A stretch of 37,785 bases of DNA from Lachnospiraceae bacterium (GTDB taxonomy: Bacteria; Bacillota; Clostridia; Lachnospirales; Lachnospiraceae). Numbering within the stretch: position 1 is the first letter of the stretch; each line of letters begins with the position of its first letter. The position numbers and the translations under genes were made by a program. Below the pieces are notes generated by a model. That model had not been told where the DNA came from and searched no databases. It was given only the letters and a program-made list of their open reading frames with translations. This document shows, one piece after another, positions 23,931 to 33,520 of this stretch. The DNA is taken from positions 1 to 37,785 of the forward strand of contig JAILCB010000021.1 in NCBI GenBank assembly GCA_024680595.1. The letters run 5' to 3'.

Positions 23931-26453
23931 TTACTCCTTTACATAGGACACAAATTCATTGCCATAAGAGGCAAACAGTTCCTTGGAGTCATTCATCCCC
24001 TTTTTCCGGGCCTTGCCCTCATCCGGGTCCAGAATGACCGTATTCTGTCCGTCATAACCCACAATCAATACATATTTCCCCTCTCCGGCTCTGGCAATGA
24101 CCGGATTTCCGACACTTACATAATAGAGCACGGAGGATAAATCACAGCCCGCCAGATTTAGGGCATGGGCCCCTGAAATCTCCGACTCCAGAATCTCCAT
24201 GGCCGTCATACCCTGGGAGAGCAGGGTCTCCGACCGGGCAGCCCCTCCTTCATAGCGGAGGATCAAATCCACAACCCCGGCCAGGCTGTCACTTTTTTCC
24301 CCCTTGTCCTCACCTATCCCGGTGAGTTCCCGGGTCAGGGCCCGATTGCCCTTCTGCCAAATATAACGGCGCATATTATCCAATACTGTTCCGGAGCTCT
24401 TGTCCGCAGCCTCCACGGCCTCATAGGCGGTGCGATAGATGCCCTCAATTCTGCCCCGGGAATAGACTGTCATCAGGTCAGGATCCGTCTCTTCTGTTTC
24501 CGGAAGAGAAAGCTCCCTCGCCCCTTCAAAAAGCACTTCCTCAGGCTCCGCTATATATACCGAAGCCGTATTGATATGGGACAAAAGATCGATTTCTACA
24601 ATCTTTTCATATCCCTCCGTCACCACCGTTTCTACGGTATTCTTGTCTCCCCGGGACTCGTTCTGATTCACGATTGTATCTTCCTCAATAGCAATGAGGG
24701 CGTCGCCTTCTCCTGACTTCCTGCCCCTCATTAGGGTAATTTCTCCATCCCTTATACTTGCCCCGGTAATGAAAATGCCCTCTTTTTCATAGGACTTCAG
24801 CAGATTTCCCCCGCTATCCTCTATATAAACGGCGTTCATGGGGCTGATAGAGACACCCAGCCGGTTGGTCACCGCATCCTCTTCCCTGGCGGTGCCATAG
24901 ACAAAATCCTCTCCTACAAACCCCAGGGGACGCACCTTTGTCCCCCCGCCCTTCCGGATCTCCTGTAATTCTCCGGTATGGAAATCCATGAGCAGAATAC
25001 CTGTGCCGTCAGCTGTCAGGCAGGCGGCCGTTCTGCCGCTTCTGGACACGGACAGGGCGTCAAAGGAAACCTTGTCCGCCATGACATCACAGGTCTGATT
25101 TGACAGATTAATATGCAAAACGGAATCATTGAGATAGAGATAGAGATCCGTCCCTCCCACAGAATAGGCCAGTTTCTCCACATCACAGCCCAGGCGATCC
25201 TCAGAACCCCTATAGGGTATGAAAATCTCTTCCTCAATCTGATTTAGAGAACTATTGTAATAATAAACAGAAACCCCAACCTCTCCCTCATGTCTGCCCC
25301 GGTTCATATAGCCGTAGACTATGAAGTGGGCGTCTCCTGTCTCATTAACCTGCAGAATCCGGATTCCATGTCCCCTATAGCGGTTCCGCTCGTCATCATC
25401 TCCATCCCGAAAGAAGGAGAATATCCTGACAGCCCTGAAATCCGTGTTCCGGTAGCCATATAGGGCCCCGTTCTGCTCAAAGGCCACCGTCTTGCCGTCC
25501 TCATTCTCCAGCAGATTCACATTGGAATCCGTAATGCCCAGTATGATCTTATCATTGGCAAAGGAATCCTTCCTCTCCGGATCAAAGACCTGCCGCATTT
25601 CTCTTTCATAGGAAAGCAGGTATATCCTTTCCCTTGAATACCGGACCCGATAGAATTCCTCCACATCATACCAGACTGTATCCTCGCCTCTTTCCTCGCT
25701 CAATGTATATCTCAGCCTGAAAGATGACGTATTGCTATCCATTTCCAGTATCTCAGGATAAACAGCAGCCGGCGGCTTTATATTCAGGTTCCCCCAGGTA
25801 ATCTGTTCGAAATTCGAGTGGATATTGACATGGGCATAGGTGGAATTGTCCCCGGTAATATCGCTCTCCAGATAGGTGGTAAGCCGCTTTGCCGCCACCT
25901 TATCAAAGGTATCCCGGCAGAAATCCAAAACGAACCGTAAGAGCTCTTCCGTATGGGAGTCCGAATGCTGAATCACCCGCATATAATAAAAGAGCTCTCG
26001 CCCATTCTCTTCCCTCAGAATAAGGGAAAGCAGGTACTCCTTCTCGGCCTGTATCAGATCCTTTAAGCGGATGGAGAGCGGTATGACTCCATCCTCCTCC
26101 ACAAAATCCCCTATCTCCGTACTCTCTATGAGGCGCGTCCCGTCCAGAGAACGCACCTCATAGGTAATTCCTGCAATATCCGCTCCATAAGTATAGACAA
26201 GAATATCTGCGCTGCGGTCTTCCTTTAAGGGCGTAATGGCCCCCCTTACCGTTTCCGCACCCCTTTTGCCTGCATAGCCGTGACACAGATTGACCTCTTC
26301 TCCCCCAATCCCGGCTACAAGCGTAGGAAAGGAGGCCTCGGTCATTTCAAGGGTAGTCTCTGTGGCCCCCCGATTCATGAAGTAGCTGAATAGAAAAAGG
26401 GCCGCTATAAATGTGAGCAGGAAGACCCCTGCTTTTAGTAATCGATTACGCAT
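23931..26453 (-). CDS. Membrane-anchored 840-residue protein, propeller-like middle, degenerate C39-like C-terminus
   Basis: I recognise no named family for the whole protein. The N-terminal span (about 7-25) is an uncleaved anchor or signal, so the bulk should be outside the cell. Residues about 30-270 are mixed. Residues about 275-600 have repeated beta-strand patterns such as YLLSYEREMRQVF, DFRAVRIFSFF and GTGILLMDFHTGELQEI that suggest a beta-propeller. Residues about 721-840 resemble a C39-like papain fold: SDSLAGVVDLILRYEG matches the helix that normally starts with the catalytic Cys, and GNPVIARAGEGKYVLIVGYD with VILDP matches the His strand. Here Cys is replaced by Ser and His by Lys793, so peptidase activity is unlikely. 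The ATG overlaps the pfkB stop by eight bases. Confidence 0.8.
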   Translation of the reverse strand: MRNRLLKAGVFLLTFIAALFLFSYFMNRGATETTLEMTEASFPTLVAGIGGEEVNLCHGYAGKRGAETVRGAITPLKEDRSADILVYTYGADIAGITYEVRSLDGTRLIESTEIGDFVEEDGVIPLSIRLKDLIQAEKEYLLSLILREENGRELFYYMRVIQHSDSHTEELLRFVLDFCRDTFDKVAAKRLTTYLESDITGDNSTYAHVNIHSNFEQITWGNLNIKPPAAVYPEILEMDSNTSSFRLRYTLSEERGEDTVWYDVEEFYRVRYSRERIYLLSYEREMRQVFDPERKDSFANDKIILGITDSNVNLLENEDGKTVAFEQNGALYGYRNTDFRAVRIFSFFRDGDDDERNRYRGHGIRILQVNETGDAHFIVYGYMNRGRHEGEVGVSVYYYNSSLNQIEEEIFIPYRGSEDRLGCDVEKLAYSVGGTDLYLYLNDSVLHINLSNQTCDVMADKVSFDALSVSRSGRTAACLTADGTGILLMDFHTGELQEIRKGGGTKVRPLGFVGEDFVYGTAREEDAVTNRLGVSISPMNAVYIEDSGGNLLKSYEKEGIFITGASIRDGEITLMRGRKSGEGDALIAIEEDTIVNQNESRGDKNTVETVVTEGYEKIVEIDLLSHINTASVYIAEPEEVLFEGARELSLPETEETDPDLMTVYSRGRIEGIYRTAYEAVEAADKSSGTVLDNMRRYIWQKGNRALTRELTGIGEDKGEKSDSLAGVVDLILRYEGGAARSETLLSQGMTAMEILESEISGAHALNLAGCDLSSVLYYVSVGNPVIARAGEGKYVLIVGYDGQNTVILDPDEGKARKKGMNDSKELFASYGNEFVSYVKE

Positions 26454-27390
26454 TCTTTAAACGGAAGCTCTCAATCTCTTCTCTCGTCGGCAGAGAGGAA
26501 ATGGCACCCTTAGCAGTAACACAGAGAGAACCGCTGACATTCCCATAATCCAGGGCATCTCTCAGGACCTCCTCTGTAAGCTTTTCCGGCTTATCCGCTC
26601 CAAGCAGGAGAAGTCTGGACAGGAATCCGCCCCAAAAGGCATCTCCGGCCCCTGTAGTATCAGCCACATGATCAACCTTATAGCCCTTATGGACAAAGGA
26701 GGTACCCTTATAGAAGCACTCTGAACCGTCCCCTCCCAGGGTTTCCACTATGGCGGAAATATTCTTTTCCTTCATAAGGGCGGGGATATTGTCCCGGCCG
26801 CCAATCATATCCACCTCTTCATCCGAAACCTTCAGGAGATCCACATAGGGCAGAATTTCCATGACGGCATCGGCGCAGGCCTGCTTATCATCCTTCCAGG
26901 CCACATTTCTATAATTAATATCAAAGCTCACCATCCTGCCCAGCTCATGGGCCTTGCGGATAATGTATTTCGTGGCCTCCACCGCCGGACCCTCCGACAG
27001 GGAGAAGGAGCCTGCCTGTACCAGCTTGCAGGCCTCTATATCCTCGTCTCTAATATCCTCTGCGGAAAGCATCATATCCGCCCCGGGCTTTCTGGCAAAG
27101 GTAAAGCTTCTCTCATTATGTTCATTCAGGGATACAAAAGCCATGGTCGTGGTGGCTGTGTCGCAGAGTTCAGGAGACAGGGGTTTAACTTTGTTCTCCT
27201 CCAAGGTGCTTAGGAGAAATCTGCCAAAGTCGTCATTGCCAACCTTGCAGTAGACCCCGGCCTGCAGGCCATTCCTGGCCATGGCAATGGCCGCATTGGC
27301 GGGGGCGCCCCCCGCATTTCTGATATAGCTTCCTTTCTCCGCTCCGGGCAGGAAGTCTATTACCATTTCGCCAATTGTAATTACATCCAT
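26446..27390 (-). CDS. PfkB-family sugar kinase, fructokinase-like
   Basis: A cytoplasmic ribokinase-fold kinase of 314 residues, close to the usual 300-320. It phosphorylates a free sugar with ATP, probably fructose. The first PfkB signature is GGAPANAAIAMARNG, and the second, DTTGAGDAFWGGF, carries catalytic-base Asp250 and the anion hole. VITIGEMVIDFLP at the start and YRNVAW near residue 160 fit the fructokinase branch better than ribokinase or 1-phosphofructokinase. The ATG has GAGGAGG just upstream. The stop codon overlaps the start of the anchored propeller protein, so translation is coupled. Pairing a sugar kinase with an extracellular-facing protein and a PP2C phosphatase is unusual. 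No sugar transporter is adjacent; glycogen phosphorylase lies upstream. Confidence 0.9.
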   Translation of the reverse strand: MDVITIGEMVIDFLPGAEKGSYIRNAGGAPANAAIAMARNGLQAGVYCKVGNDDFGRFLLSTLEENKVKPLSPELCDTATTTMAFVSLNEHNERSFTFARKPGADMMLSAEDIRDEDIEACKLVQAGSFSLSEGPAVEATKYIIRKAHELGRMVSFDINYRNVAWKDDKQACADAVMEILPYVDLLKVSDEEVDMIGGRDNIPALMKEKNISAIVETLGGDGSECFYKGTSFVHKGYKVDHVADTTGAGDAFWGGFLSRLLLLGADKPEKLTEEVLRDALDYGNVSGSLCVTAKGAISSLPTREEIESFRLKNA

Positions 27391-27477
27391 ACTTCCTCCT
27401 CTGCCGCGCTCCTCCTGCGGCTCATGTGTTTATGGGACGGCTTATCTCACCGGAGACAGCCTATCCCTATTCCTGTA

Positions 27478-27569
27478 GGATCTCCGGCAAGGCAAAAGGA
27501 GATCCCAAATTTTCCTCTAATTATTGCAAGCCCCGGAGGCGGCAGAGCTTTTCTCTGTCACCTCCAGGG
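27478..27569 (-). terminator. Hairpins after glgP; probable weak terminator or mRNA 3' stabiliser
   Basis: Just after the glgP stop, in mRNA sense, CCCUGGAGG pairs with CCUCCGGGG (27561-27569 with 27531-27539, one G-U) around an inner CAGAG/CUCUG stem. A second perfect 8-bp hairpin (GGATCTCC 27478-27485 with GGAGATCC 27498-27505) follows. Neither has a good U-run, so classical termination is doubtful. The interval 27391-27583 contains nothing else. Confidence 0.45.
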
Positions 27570-27583
27570 ATAATATTACTACT

Positions 27584-30076
27584 TTATTCGTTTTCTTTGC
27601 CGATAGAAATTGCGGGCTTCTTTAACTCCACATGATCCAGATGCCAGATTTCATCCACATATTGCTGGATGGTGCGGTCGGAGGAGAATTTGCCCACCGA
27701 AGCCACATTGAGAACGGCCTTCTTGGCCCAGAGGGCCGTATCCTGATACTCAGCCTCCACTCTCTCCTGAGCCTCCGCATAAGAGCGGAAATCCTTCAGG
27801 ATGAAGTAACGGTCTGCCTTGGATGTGCTCTGGGTATTGAGCAGTGAATTATAGAGCTCCCGGAAGCGTTCCGGATCATCCTTGGAATAGAAGCCGTTAA
27901 TGAGCTGGGTCAGAACCTCGCGGACCTCAGGATCATGATTAAAGATATCCATGGGATTATAGCCGCCATTATTCTCGTAGTTAATGACCTCTTCTGCGGA
28001 CATGCCAAAGATGAACATATTCTCACTGCCCACCTCTTCAGCCATCTCCACATTGGCCCCGTCCATGGTGCCCAGGGTCAGGGCTCCGTTTAGCATGAAC
28101 TTCATGCAGCCCGTACCGCTGGCCTCCTTGGAGGCAGTGGAAATCTGCTCCGATACATCCGCCGCGGCAAAGATGATCTCCGCATTGGACACACGATAAT
28201 CCTCAATAAAGACCACCTTCAGCTTATTATTAATGGATGCATCATTATTAATCACATCCGCCACTGAATTAATAAGCTTGATGGTGAGCTTGGCAACCCT
28301 ATAACCGGCAGAAGCCTTTGCGCCAAAGATAAAGGTTCTGGGATAGAAGTCCATCTCGGGGTGGGCCTTAATCTTATTATAGAGGTACATGACATGCAGG
28401 ATATTCATGAGCTGCCGCTTATACTCATGCAGTCTCTTTACCTGTACATCAAAGATAGACCTGGGATCCACCTCAATCCCGTTATGCTCCAGAATGTATT
28501 TGGCCAGGCGCTGCTTATTGCGGAACTTGATATTCATGAACTCGCTCTGGGACCTCTCATCATCGGCATAGACCGCAATTCCCTTGATCCTGGGCAGGTC
28601 TGTGATCCATTCCGGCCCCACATGATCCGTAACCCACTGGGCCAGCAGGGGATTTCCGTGGAGCAGGAAGCGGCGCTGGGTAATGCCGTTGGTTTTATTA
28701 TTGAACTTCTGAGGCATCATCTCATAGAAGTCCTTGAGCTCCTGGGTCTTCAGAATTTCCGTATGCAGACGGGCCACGCCGTTTACGGAGAAGCCGGCCC
28801 AGATAGCCAGATAGGCCATTCTCACCTGACCATCATAGATAATGGCCATATTCTTGACCTTATCCTGGGAATTGGGATAGTGCTCCGCAATCCGCAGGCA
28901 GAAGCGGCGGTTGATTTCCTCGATAATCTGATAGACCCGGGGCAGAAGTCTGGAGAAGAGCTCAATGGGCCAGCGCTCCAGGGCTTCCTTCATAATCGTA
29001 TGGTTGGTATAGGCGCAGGTCTTGGTAGTTACCTCCCAGGCCTCATCCCAGGACAGATAATACTCATCCATCAAAACCCTCATGAGCTCGGGTATAGCCA
29101 CGGTAGGATGGGTATCATTTAGCTGGAAGACGTTCTTTTCCGCAAATTTGCGGATATCATCGTGCTTCCTCATATACTTGTCCACAGCCTCCTGGACAGA
29201 GGCGGAAATGAAGAAATATTGCTGCTTTAGGCGGAGCTCCTTACCTGCATAATGATTGTCATTGGGATAGAGGACCTCGACAATATTCTTGGCCAGATTC
29301 TCCTGCTCTACAGCCTTCTTGTAGTCACCCTTATCAAAAGAATCCAGATGGAAGCACTCTGCGGGCTCCGCGTCCCAGATCCTAAGGGTATTCACGATTC
29401 CGCTGCCATAGCCTACGATAGGCATATCATAGGGGATGGCCATAACGGACTGGTAGCCCTCCTGAATGAAGTGGTTCCTGCCGTTCTCATCTGTCTCCAC
29501 CCTTACATAGCCGCCGAACTTGACTTCCTTCTTGTATTCACGGCGTCTCAGCTCAAAGGGATTGCCGTCCTTGAGCCAGTCATCGGGAACCTCATACTGG
29601 AAACCGTTCTTGATCTTCTGCTTGAACATTCCATAGCGATAGCGGATTCCGCAGCCATAGGCGCTGTAGCCCAGGGTTGCCAGGGAATCCAGGAAACAGG
29701 CCGCCAGTCTTCCTAAACCGCCATTTCCCAAGGCGGCATCGGGCTCCTGATCCTCCACCAGGTTCAAATCAATGCCCATTTCCTTTAAGGCGCTCTGAAC
29801 TTCCTCATATTCGCAAAGATTCAATAGATTATTACCCAGGGCCCGTCCCATGAGGAACTCCATGGAGAGATAGTAGACCGTTTTGGGATCTTCCTTCTCA
29901 TAGGCCTTCTGAGTCAACATCCACTGCTCAATAATGGTGTCCTTTACCGCGTAACCCACTGCCTGAAAGATCTGATCCTCGCTGGCTTCATCCACCGTCT
30001 TCCGGAAAAGCGTCTTGCAATTCTCTTCAATGGAATCCTTGAACTTTTCCTTGTTAAACTGTTTCGTATAATACAA
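27584..30076 (-). CDS. glgP: Glycogen/maltodextrin phosphorylase
   Basis: A pyridoxal-phosphate enzyme that releases glucose-1-phosphate from alpha-1,4-glucans, 830 residues, full length for the GT35 family. The cofactor lysine is Lys659 in EASGTGCMKFMLNGALT, followed by LGTMDGANVEM. Other hallmarks are DAALGNGGLGRLAACFLDS, YGIRYRYGMF-type wording at CGIRYRYGMF, QLNDTHP, and VKRLHEYKRQLMN with FGAKASAGY. Position six of the PLP motif is Cys, where Ser-Asn is more common. The start is TTG at 30076 with AAGGAGG seven bases upstream; the next in-frame ATG lies too far inside. No other glycogen gene is in the window. With the adjacent fructokinase-like operon it suggests carbohydrate storage and use in this neighbourhood. 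Confidence 0.96.
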   Translation of the reverse strand: MYYTKQFNKEKFKDSIEENCKTLFRKTVDEASEDQIFQAVGYAVKDTIIEQWMLTQKAYEKEDPKTVYYLSMEFLMGRALGNNLLNLCEYEEVQSALKEMGIDLNLVEDQEPDAALGNGGLGRLAACFLDSLATLGYSAYGCGIRYRYGMFKQKIKNGFQYEVPDDWLKDGNPFELRRREYKKEVKFGGYVRVETDENGRNHFIQEGYQSVMAIPYDMPIVGYGSGIVNTLRIWDAEPAECFHLDSFDKGDYKKAVEQENLAKNIVEVLYPNDNHYAGKELRLKQQYFFISASVQEAVDKYMRKHDDIRKFAEKNVFQLNDTHPTVAIPELMRVLMDEYYLSWDEAWEVTTKTCAYTNHTIMKEALERWPIELFSRLLPRVYQIIEEINRRFCLRIAEHYPNSQDKVKNMAIIYDGQVRMAYLAIWAGFSVNGVARLHTEILKTQELKDFYEMMPQKFNNKTNGITQRRFLLHGNPLLAQWVTDHVGPEWITDLPRIKGIAVYADDERSQSEFMNIKFRNKQRLAKYILEHNGIEVDPRSIFDVQVKRLHEYKRQLMNILHVMYLYNKIKAHPEMDFYPRTFIFGAKASAGYRVAKLTIKLINSVADVINNDASINNKLKVVFIEDYRVSNAEIIFAAADVSEQISTASKEASGTGCMKFMLNGALTLGTMDGANVEMAEEVGSENMFIFGMSAEEVINYENNGGYNPMDIFNHDPEVREVLTQLINGFYSKDDPERFRELYNSLLNTQSTSKADRYFILKDFRSYAEAQERVEAEYQDTALWAKKAVLNVASVGKFSSDRTIQQYVDEIWHLDHVELKKPAISIGKENE

Positions 30077-30083
30077 TATACCG

Positions 30084-30090
30084 CCTCCTT
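30084..30090 (-). promoter_or_regulatory. Ribosome binding site fixing the TTG start of glgP
   Basis: AAGGAGG on the minus strand, seven bases before TTG at 30074-30076. The upstream stretch 30077-30352 has no clear promoter by eye. Confidence 0.7.
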
Positions 30091-30214
30091 TCTAGAGCTA
30101 ACCACTACAGCATATAAGCTTCACCGTCCCCTATGGGATCGATTAGAAACCTCAGCATATGATCTCATCGCTCCAGTACACCGTGTAAATTCAATTCTGG
30201 CTCGCGGAGCCTTA

Positions 30215-30250
30215 ATCTCAGTGGGAGCCTGACCCCCGCTGAGATGAATT
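30215..30250 (-). repeat. Hairpin related to the dispersed element, between ileS and glgP
   Basis: ATCTCAGTGGG (30215-30225) pairs with CCCGCTGAGAT (30235-30245), 11 bp with one wobble. The following GAGATGAATTTGTC matches the GAGATGAAATTTGTCGG part of copy 2 at 12412-12424. This is a partial, diverged family member upstream of glgP. A small CCACTT/AAGTGG hairpin lies at 30263-30277. Confidence 0.5.
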
Positions 30251-30352
30251 TGTCATAATCCGCCACTTTGGAAGTGGGGTCTTCCCATATTAGGATAGGA
30301 CATTTATCTATTTCTATATTCTCAAATGAGTCATCCTGCCGCATGGATAGAG

Positions 30353-33300
30353 TTACAGTTTCTCCACGCCCAAAGTAACAGGTTCCCCGTTAATCTTCCA
30401 GTCCTTTACATAGCCCCGGGCTGAGCCGATTTCAATGGCATCCGCCATGGCCTCAGTCTTCACGAAGTCTCCATTGGCCGTGAGATACTCGGCAAGCTTT
30501 TCGTTACCGGAAAGAGAAATGGCAATCTTGTCCATTACCTCGAAGCCGGCTTCCTTTCTCATGGTCTGAATCTTACTGATAAGTTCTCTGACAAAGCCCT
30601 CTTCAATGAGCTCCGGAGACAGGTTGGTGTCCAGAACCACTGTGACGCCGCCGTCACTCTGCTCCACGAAGCCCTCCTGATTACTCATATCAATGAGCAG
30701 ATCTTCTTCCGTCAGGACTATCTCTGCGCCGTCCGCATCAAACCTAAGTGCCCCTTCTGCCTTCAGGGTGTCCATGGCCGCATTGCCGTCCAGTCCCTGC
30801 AGATAGGCCTTGATCTTACCTAAGAACTTGCCATACTTAGGGCCCACGGTCTTGAGCTGGGGCTTAAAGGTATAGGTGGTGAAGTCCCTTACGTCATCGG
30901 TGAACTCCACTTCCTTTACATTTAGCTCATCCGCAATAATGTCTGTATAGAAGCGGCTGCCGCCCTCTGCCAGATTGAAGTCAGCCTTTACATACATTTT
31001 TCCAATAGGCTGGCGGTTCTTGATACCGCAGGCATTTCTGGCGGCCCTGCTCAATACTACCACATTCAGAACCCGGTCCATGTCTCTTTCCAATTCCGCA
31101 TCAATCAGGGTCTCATCGGCCACAGGATAATCACAGAGGTGAATGGACTCCGGTGCTTCCTTGTAGAGAGAGCGCACCAGATTCTGATAAATCTGCTCGG
31201 TCATGAAGGGAATCATGGGAGCCGCCGCCTTGGCAATCGTTACCAGAGAGGTGTAAAGGGTCATATAGGCATTAATCTTGTCCTGCTCCATACCCTTTGC
31301 CCAATAGCGCTTCCGGCAGCGGCGGACATACCAGTTACTGAGGATTTCCACGAAGTCCTGCAGCTCCTTGGCGGCCTCCGTAATCCTATACCGGGCCAGA
31401 TTATCGTCCGTCTTTTTCACAGTGCTCTGGAGCTTTGACAGAATCCACTTGTCCATGACAGACAGCTTTTCATGGTCCAGGCTGTATTTGGACGCATCAA
31501 ATTCATCAATATTAGCGTAAAGCACGAAGAAAGCATAGGTATTCCACAGGGTTCCCATGAACTTCCTCTGGCCCTCTATCACGGCTCCGTCGTGGAAGCG
31601 GTTGGGCAGCCAGGGGGCGGAATTCACATAGAAGTACCAGCGGATGGCATCGGCCCCGTGCTTTTCCAGGGCTGCAAAGGGATCTACCGCATTGCCCTTG
31701 GACTTACTCATTTTGTTTCCGTTCTCATCCAGCACCAGACCCAGAACGATACAGTTCTCGAAGCAGGGCTTGCCGAAGAGCAGGGTGGACTCGGCATGGA
31801 GGGAATAGAACCAGCCTCTGGTCTGATCCACTGCCTCAGAAATAAAGGCCGCCGGGAACTGCTGCTCGAAAAGCTCCTGATTCTCGAAGGGATAGTGGTG
31901 CTGGGCAAAGGGCATGGCGCCCGAATCGAACCAGCAGTCAATCACCTCCGGAACCCTCTTCATTTCTCCCCCGCACTTAGGGCATTTGCAGGTAATCTCA
32001 TCGATATAGGGCCGGTGCAGCTCTACGGTCAGGGCCTTCTTGTTGCCGGACAGACGGTAGAGCTCTTCTCTGGATCCCGCTGCCTCCCTGTGAAGGCAGT
32101 CCGGACACTCCCAAATATTGAGGGGCGTGCCCCAATAACGGTTTCTGGAAATGGCCCAGTCCTGAATATTCCGGATCCATTCGCCGAAACGGCCGCTTCC
32201 AATGGTAGGCGGAATCCAGTTAATCTTTTCATTATTCTCTACCAGCTGGTCCCTTACATCCGTCATCTTGATGAACCAGGATTCCCGGGCATAGTAGATA
32301 AGGGGTGTGTCACAGCGCCAGCAGAAAGGATAATCATGCTCAAACTTCTCTGCGGCATAGAGGAGGCCTCTAGAGTCCAGATTCTTCAGGATTTCAGGGT
32401 CGGCGTCCTTCACGAACAGGCCCCCAAAGGGTGTCTCCGGCTTCATATTGCCCTTGTCATCCACGAACTGAATGAGGGGGAAGTCATATTTGCGGCCTAT
32501 ACGGGCATCATCTTCACCGAAGGCCGGAGCGATATGAACGATTCCGGTACCGTCCTCCATGGTGACATAGCCGTCACAGACCACATAATGGGCCTTTTTC
32601 TTCTGCTTTTCGGCTTCCAGTCCGGAGCACTCGAAGAGGGGCTCATACTCCCGGCCCTCCAGGTCAGAGCCTTTATACTTTTCCACAATCTCATAGGGGG
32701 CTGTGGGCTTGTCTCCGCCCAGAACCCTTTCCAAAAGGGGCTCTGCCATGATATAGGTATAGCCGTCTGCGGTCTTGACCTTGGCATAGGTCTCCTCCGG
32801 ATTCACGCAGAGACCGGTATTGGACGGCAGGGTCCAGGGGGTGGTGGTCCAGGCCAGGAAATAGAGATCCTCATCCTTGGCCTTGAAGCGGGCCACGGCC
32901 GAGCGCTCCTTTACTGCCTTATAGCCCTGGGCTACCTCATGGGAAGAGAGGGGTGTGCCGCAGCGGGGGCAGTAGGGGACTACCTTGAAGCCCTTATAGA
33001 GCAGGCCTTTCTTCCAGATTTCAGAAAGCGCCCACCACTCGGACTCAATATAATTATCCTCATAGGTGACATAGGGATGGTCCATATCCGCCCAGAATCC
33101 TACTGTTCCGGAAAAGTCCTCCCACATGCCCTTATATTTCCAAACGGACTCCTTGCACTTCTTGATGAAGGGCTCCAGTCCATATTCCTCAATCTGCTCC
33201 TTGCCGTCCAGGCCCAGCAGCTTTTCCACCTCCAGCTCCACCGGCAGGCCGTGGGTATCCCAGCCGGCCTTACGGGGTACATACTCCCCCTTCATGGTAT

Positions 33301-33514
33301 GGTAACGGGGAATCATATCCTTGATAACCCTGGTCAAGACATGGCCGATATGGGGCTTTCCATTTGCAGTCGGCGGGCCGTCATAGAATGTATAGGTCTG
33401 GCCACCCTTCCGGATCTCCATGGATTTATCGAATATATCCCGATCCTCCCAAAATTTCTCGATCTCCTTCTCTCTCTCAACAAAGTTCAGATCGGTATTA
33501 ACTTTCTCGTACAT
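30353..33514 (-). CDS. ileS: Isoleucyl-tRNA synthetase, long (type 2) form
   Basis: Charges tRNA-Ile with isoleucine. The 1053 residues, the WDTHGLPVE wording and the CPRCGTPLSSHEVAQGY insertion match the eukaryote-like type 2 enzyme rather than the 930-residue type 1. ATP-binding motifs are HIGH at 55-58 (KPHIGH) and KMSKS at 601-605. The editing (CP1) domain holds LAWTTTPWTLPSN and the GTGIVHIAPAFGEDD segment. Zinc-type Cys pairs appear at CPRCG and CKCPKCGGE. Type 2 enzymes are known for low sensitivity to mupirocin. The ATG has AAGGAGAGC upstream. No T-box is seen in the 172-base leader, although ileS genes in Firmicutes often have one. The gene follows truA-2 on the same strand but has its own promoter. 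Confidence 0.97.
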   Translation of the reverse strand: MYEKVNTDLNFVEREKEIEKFWEDRDIFDKSMEIRKGGQTYTFYDGPPTANGKPHIGHVLTRVIKDMIPRYHTMKGEYVPRKAGWDTHGLPVELEVEKLLGLDGKEQIEEYGLEPFIKKCKESVWKYKGMWEDFSGTVGFWADMDHPYVTYEDNYIESEWWALSEIWKKGLLYKGFKVVPYCPRCGTPLSSHEVAQGYKAVKERSAVARFKAKDEDLYFLAWTTTPWTLPSNTGLCVNPEETYAKVKTADGYTYIMAEPLLERVLGGDKPTAPYEIVEKYKGSDLEGREYEPLFECSGLEAEKQKKKAHYVVCDGYVTMEDGTGIVHIAPAFGEDDARIGRKYDFPLIQFVDDKGNMKPETPFGGLFVKDADPEILKNLDSRGLLYAAEKFEHDYPFCWRCDTPLIYYARESWFIKMTDVRDQLVENNEKINWIPPTIGSGRFGEWIRNIQDWAISRNRYWGTPLNIWECPDCLHREAAGSREELYRLSGNKKALTVELHRPYIDEITCKCPKCGGEMKRVPEVIDCWFDSGAMPFAQHHYPFENQELFEQQFPAAFISEAVDQTRGWFYSLHAESTLLFGKPCFENCIVLGLVLDENGNKMSKSKGNAVDPFAALEKHGADAIRWYFYVNSAPWLPNRFHDGAVIEGQRKFMGTLWNTYAFFVLYANIDEFDASKYSLDHEKLSVMDKWILSKLQSTVKKTDDNLARYRITEAAKELQDFVEILSNWYVRRCRKRYWAKGMEQDKINAYMTLYTSLVTIAKAAAPMIPFMTEQIYQNLVRSLYKEAPESIHLCDYPVADETLIDAELERDMDRVLNVVVLSRAARNACGIKNRQPIGKMYVKADFNLAEGGSRFYTDIIADELNVKEVEFTDDVRDFTTYTFKPQLKTVGPKYGKFLGKIKAYLQGLDGNAAMDTLKAEGALRFDADGAEIVLTEEDLLIDMSNQEGFVEQSDGGVTVVLDTNLSPELIEEGFVRELISKIQTMRKEAGFEVMDKIAISLSGNEKLAEYLTANGDFVKTEAMADAIEIGSARGYVKDWKINGEPVTLGVEKL

Positions 33515-33520
33515 TTATAA

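Noticed and set aside
31472-33520. 682-residue open frame on the plus strand
   Set aside because: It lies entirely antisense to ileS, whose motifs are complete. It has no ribosome site or recognisable domain and reads as a shadow frame.
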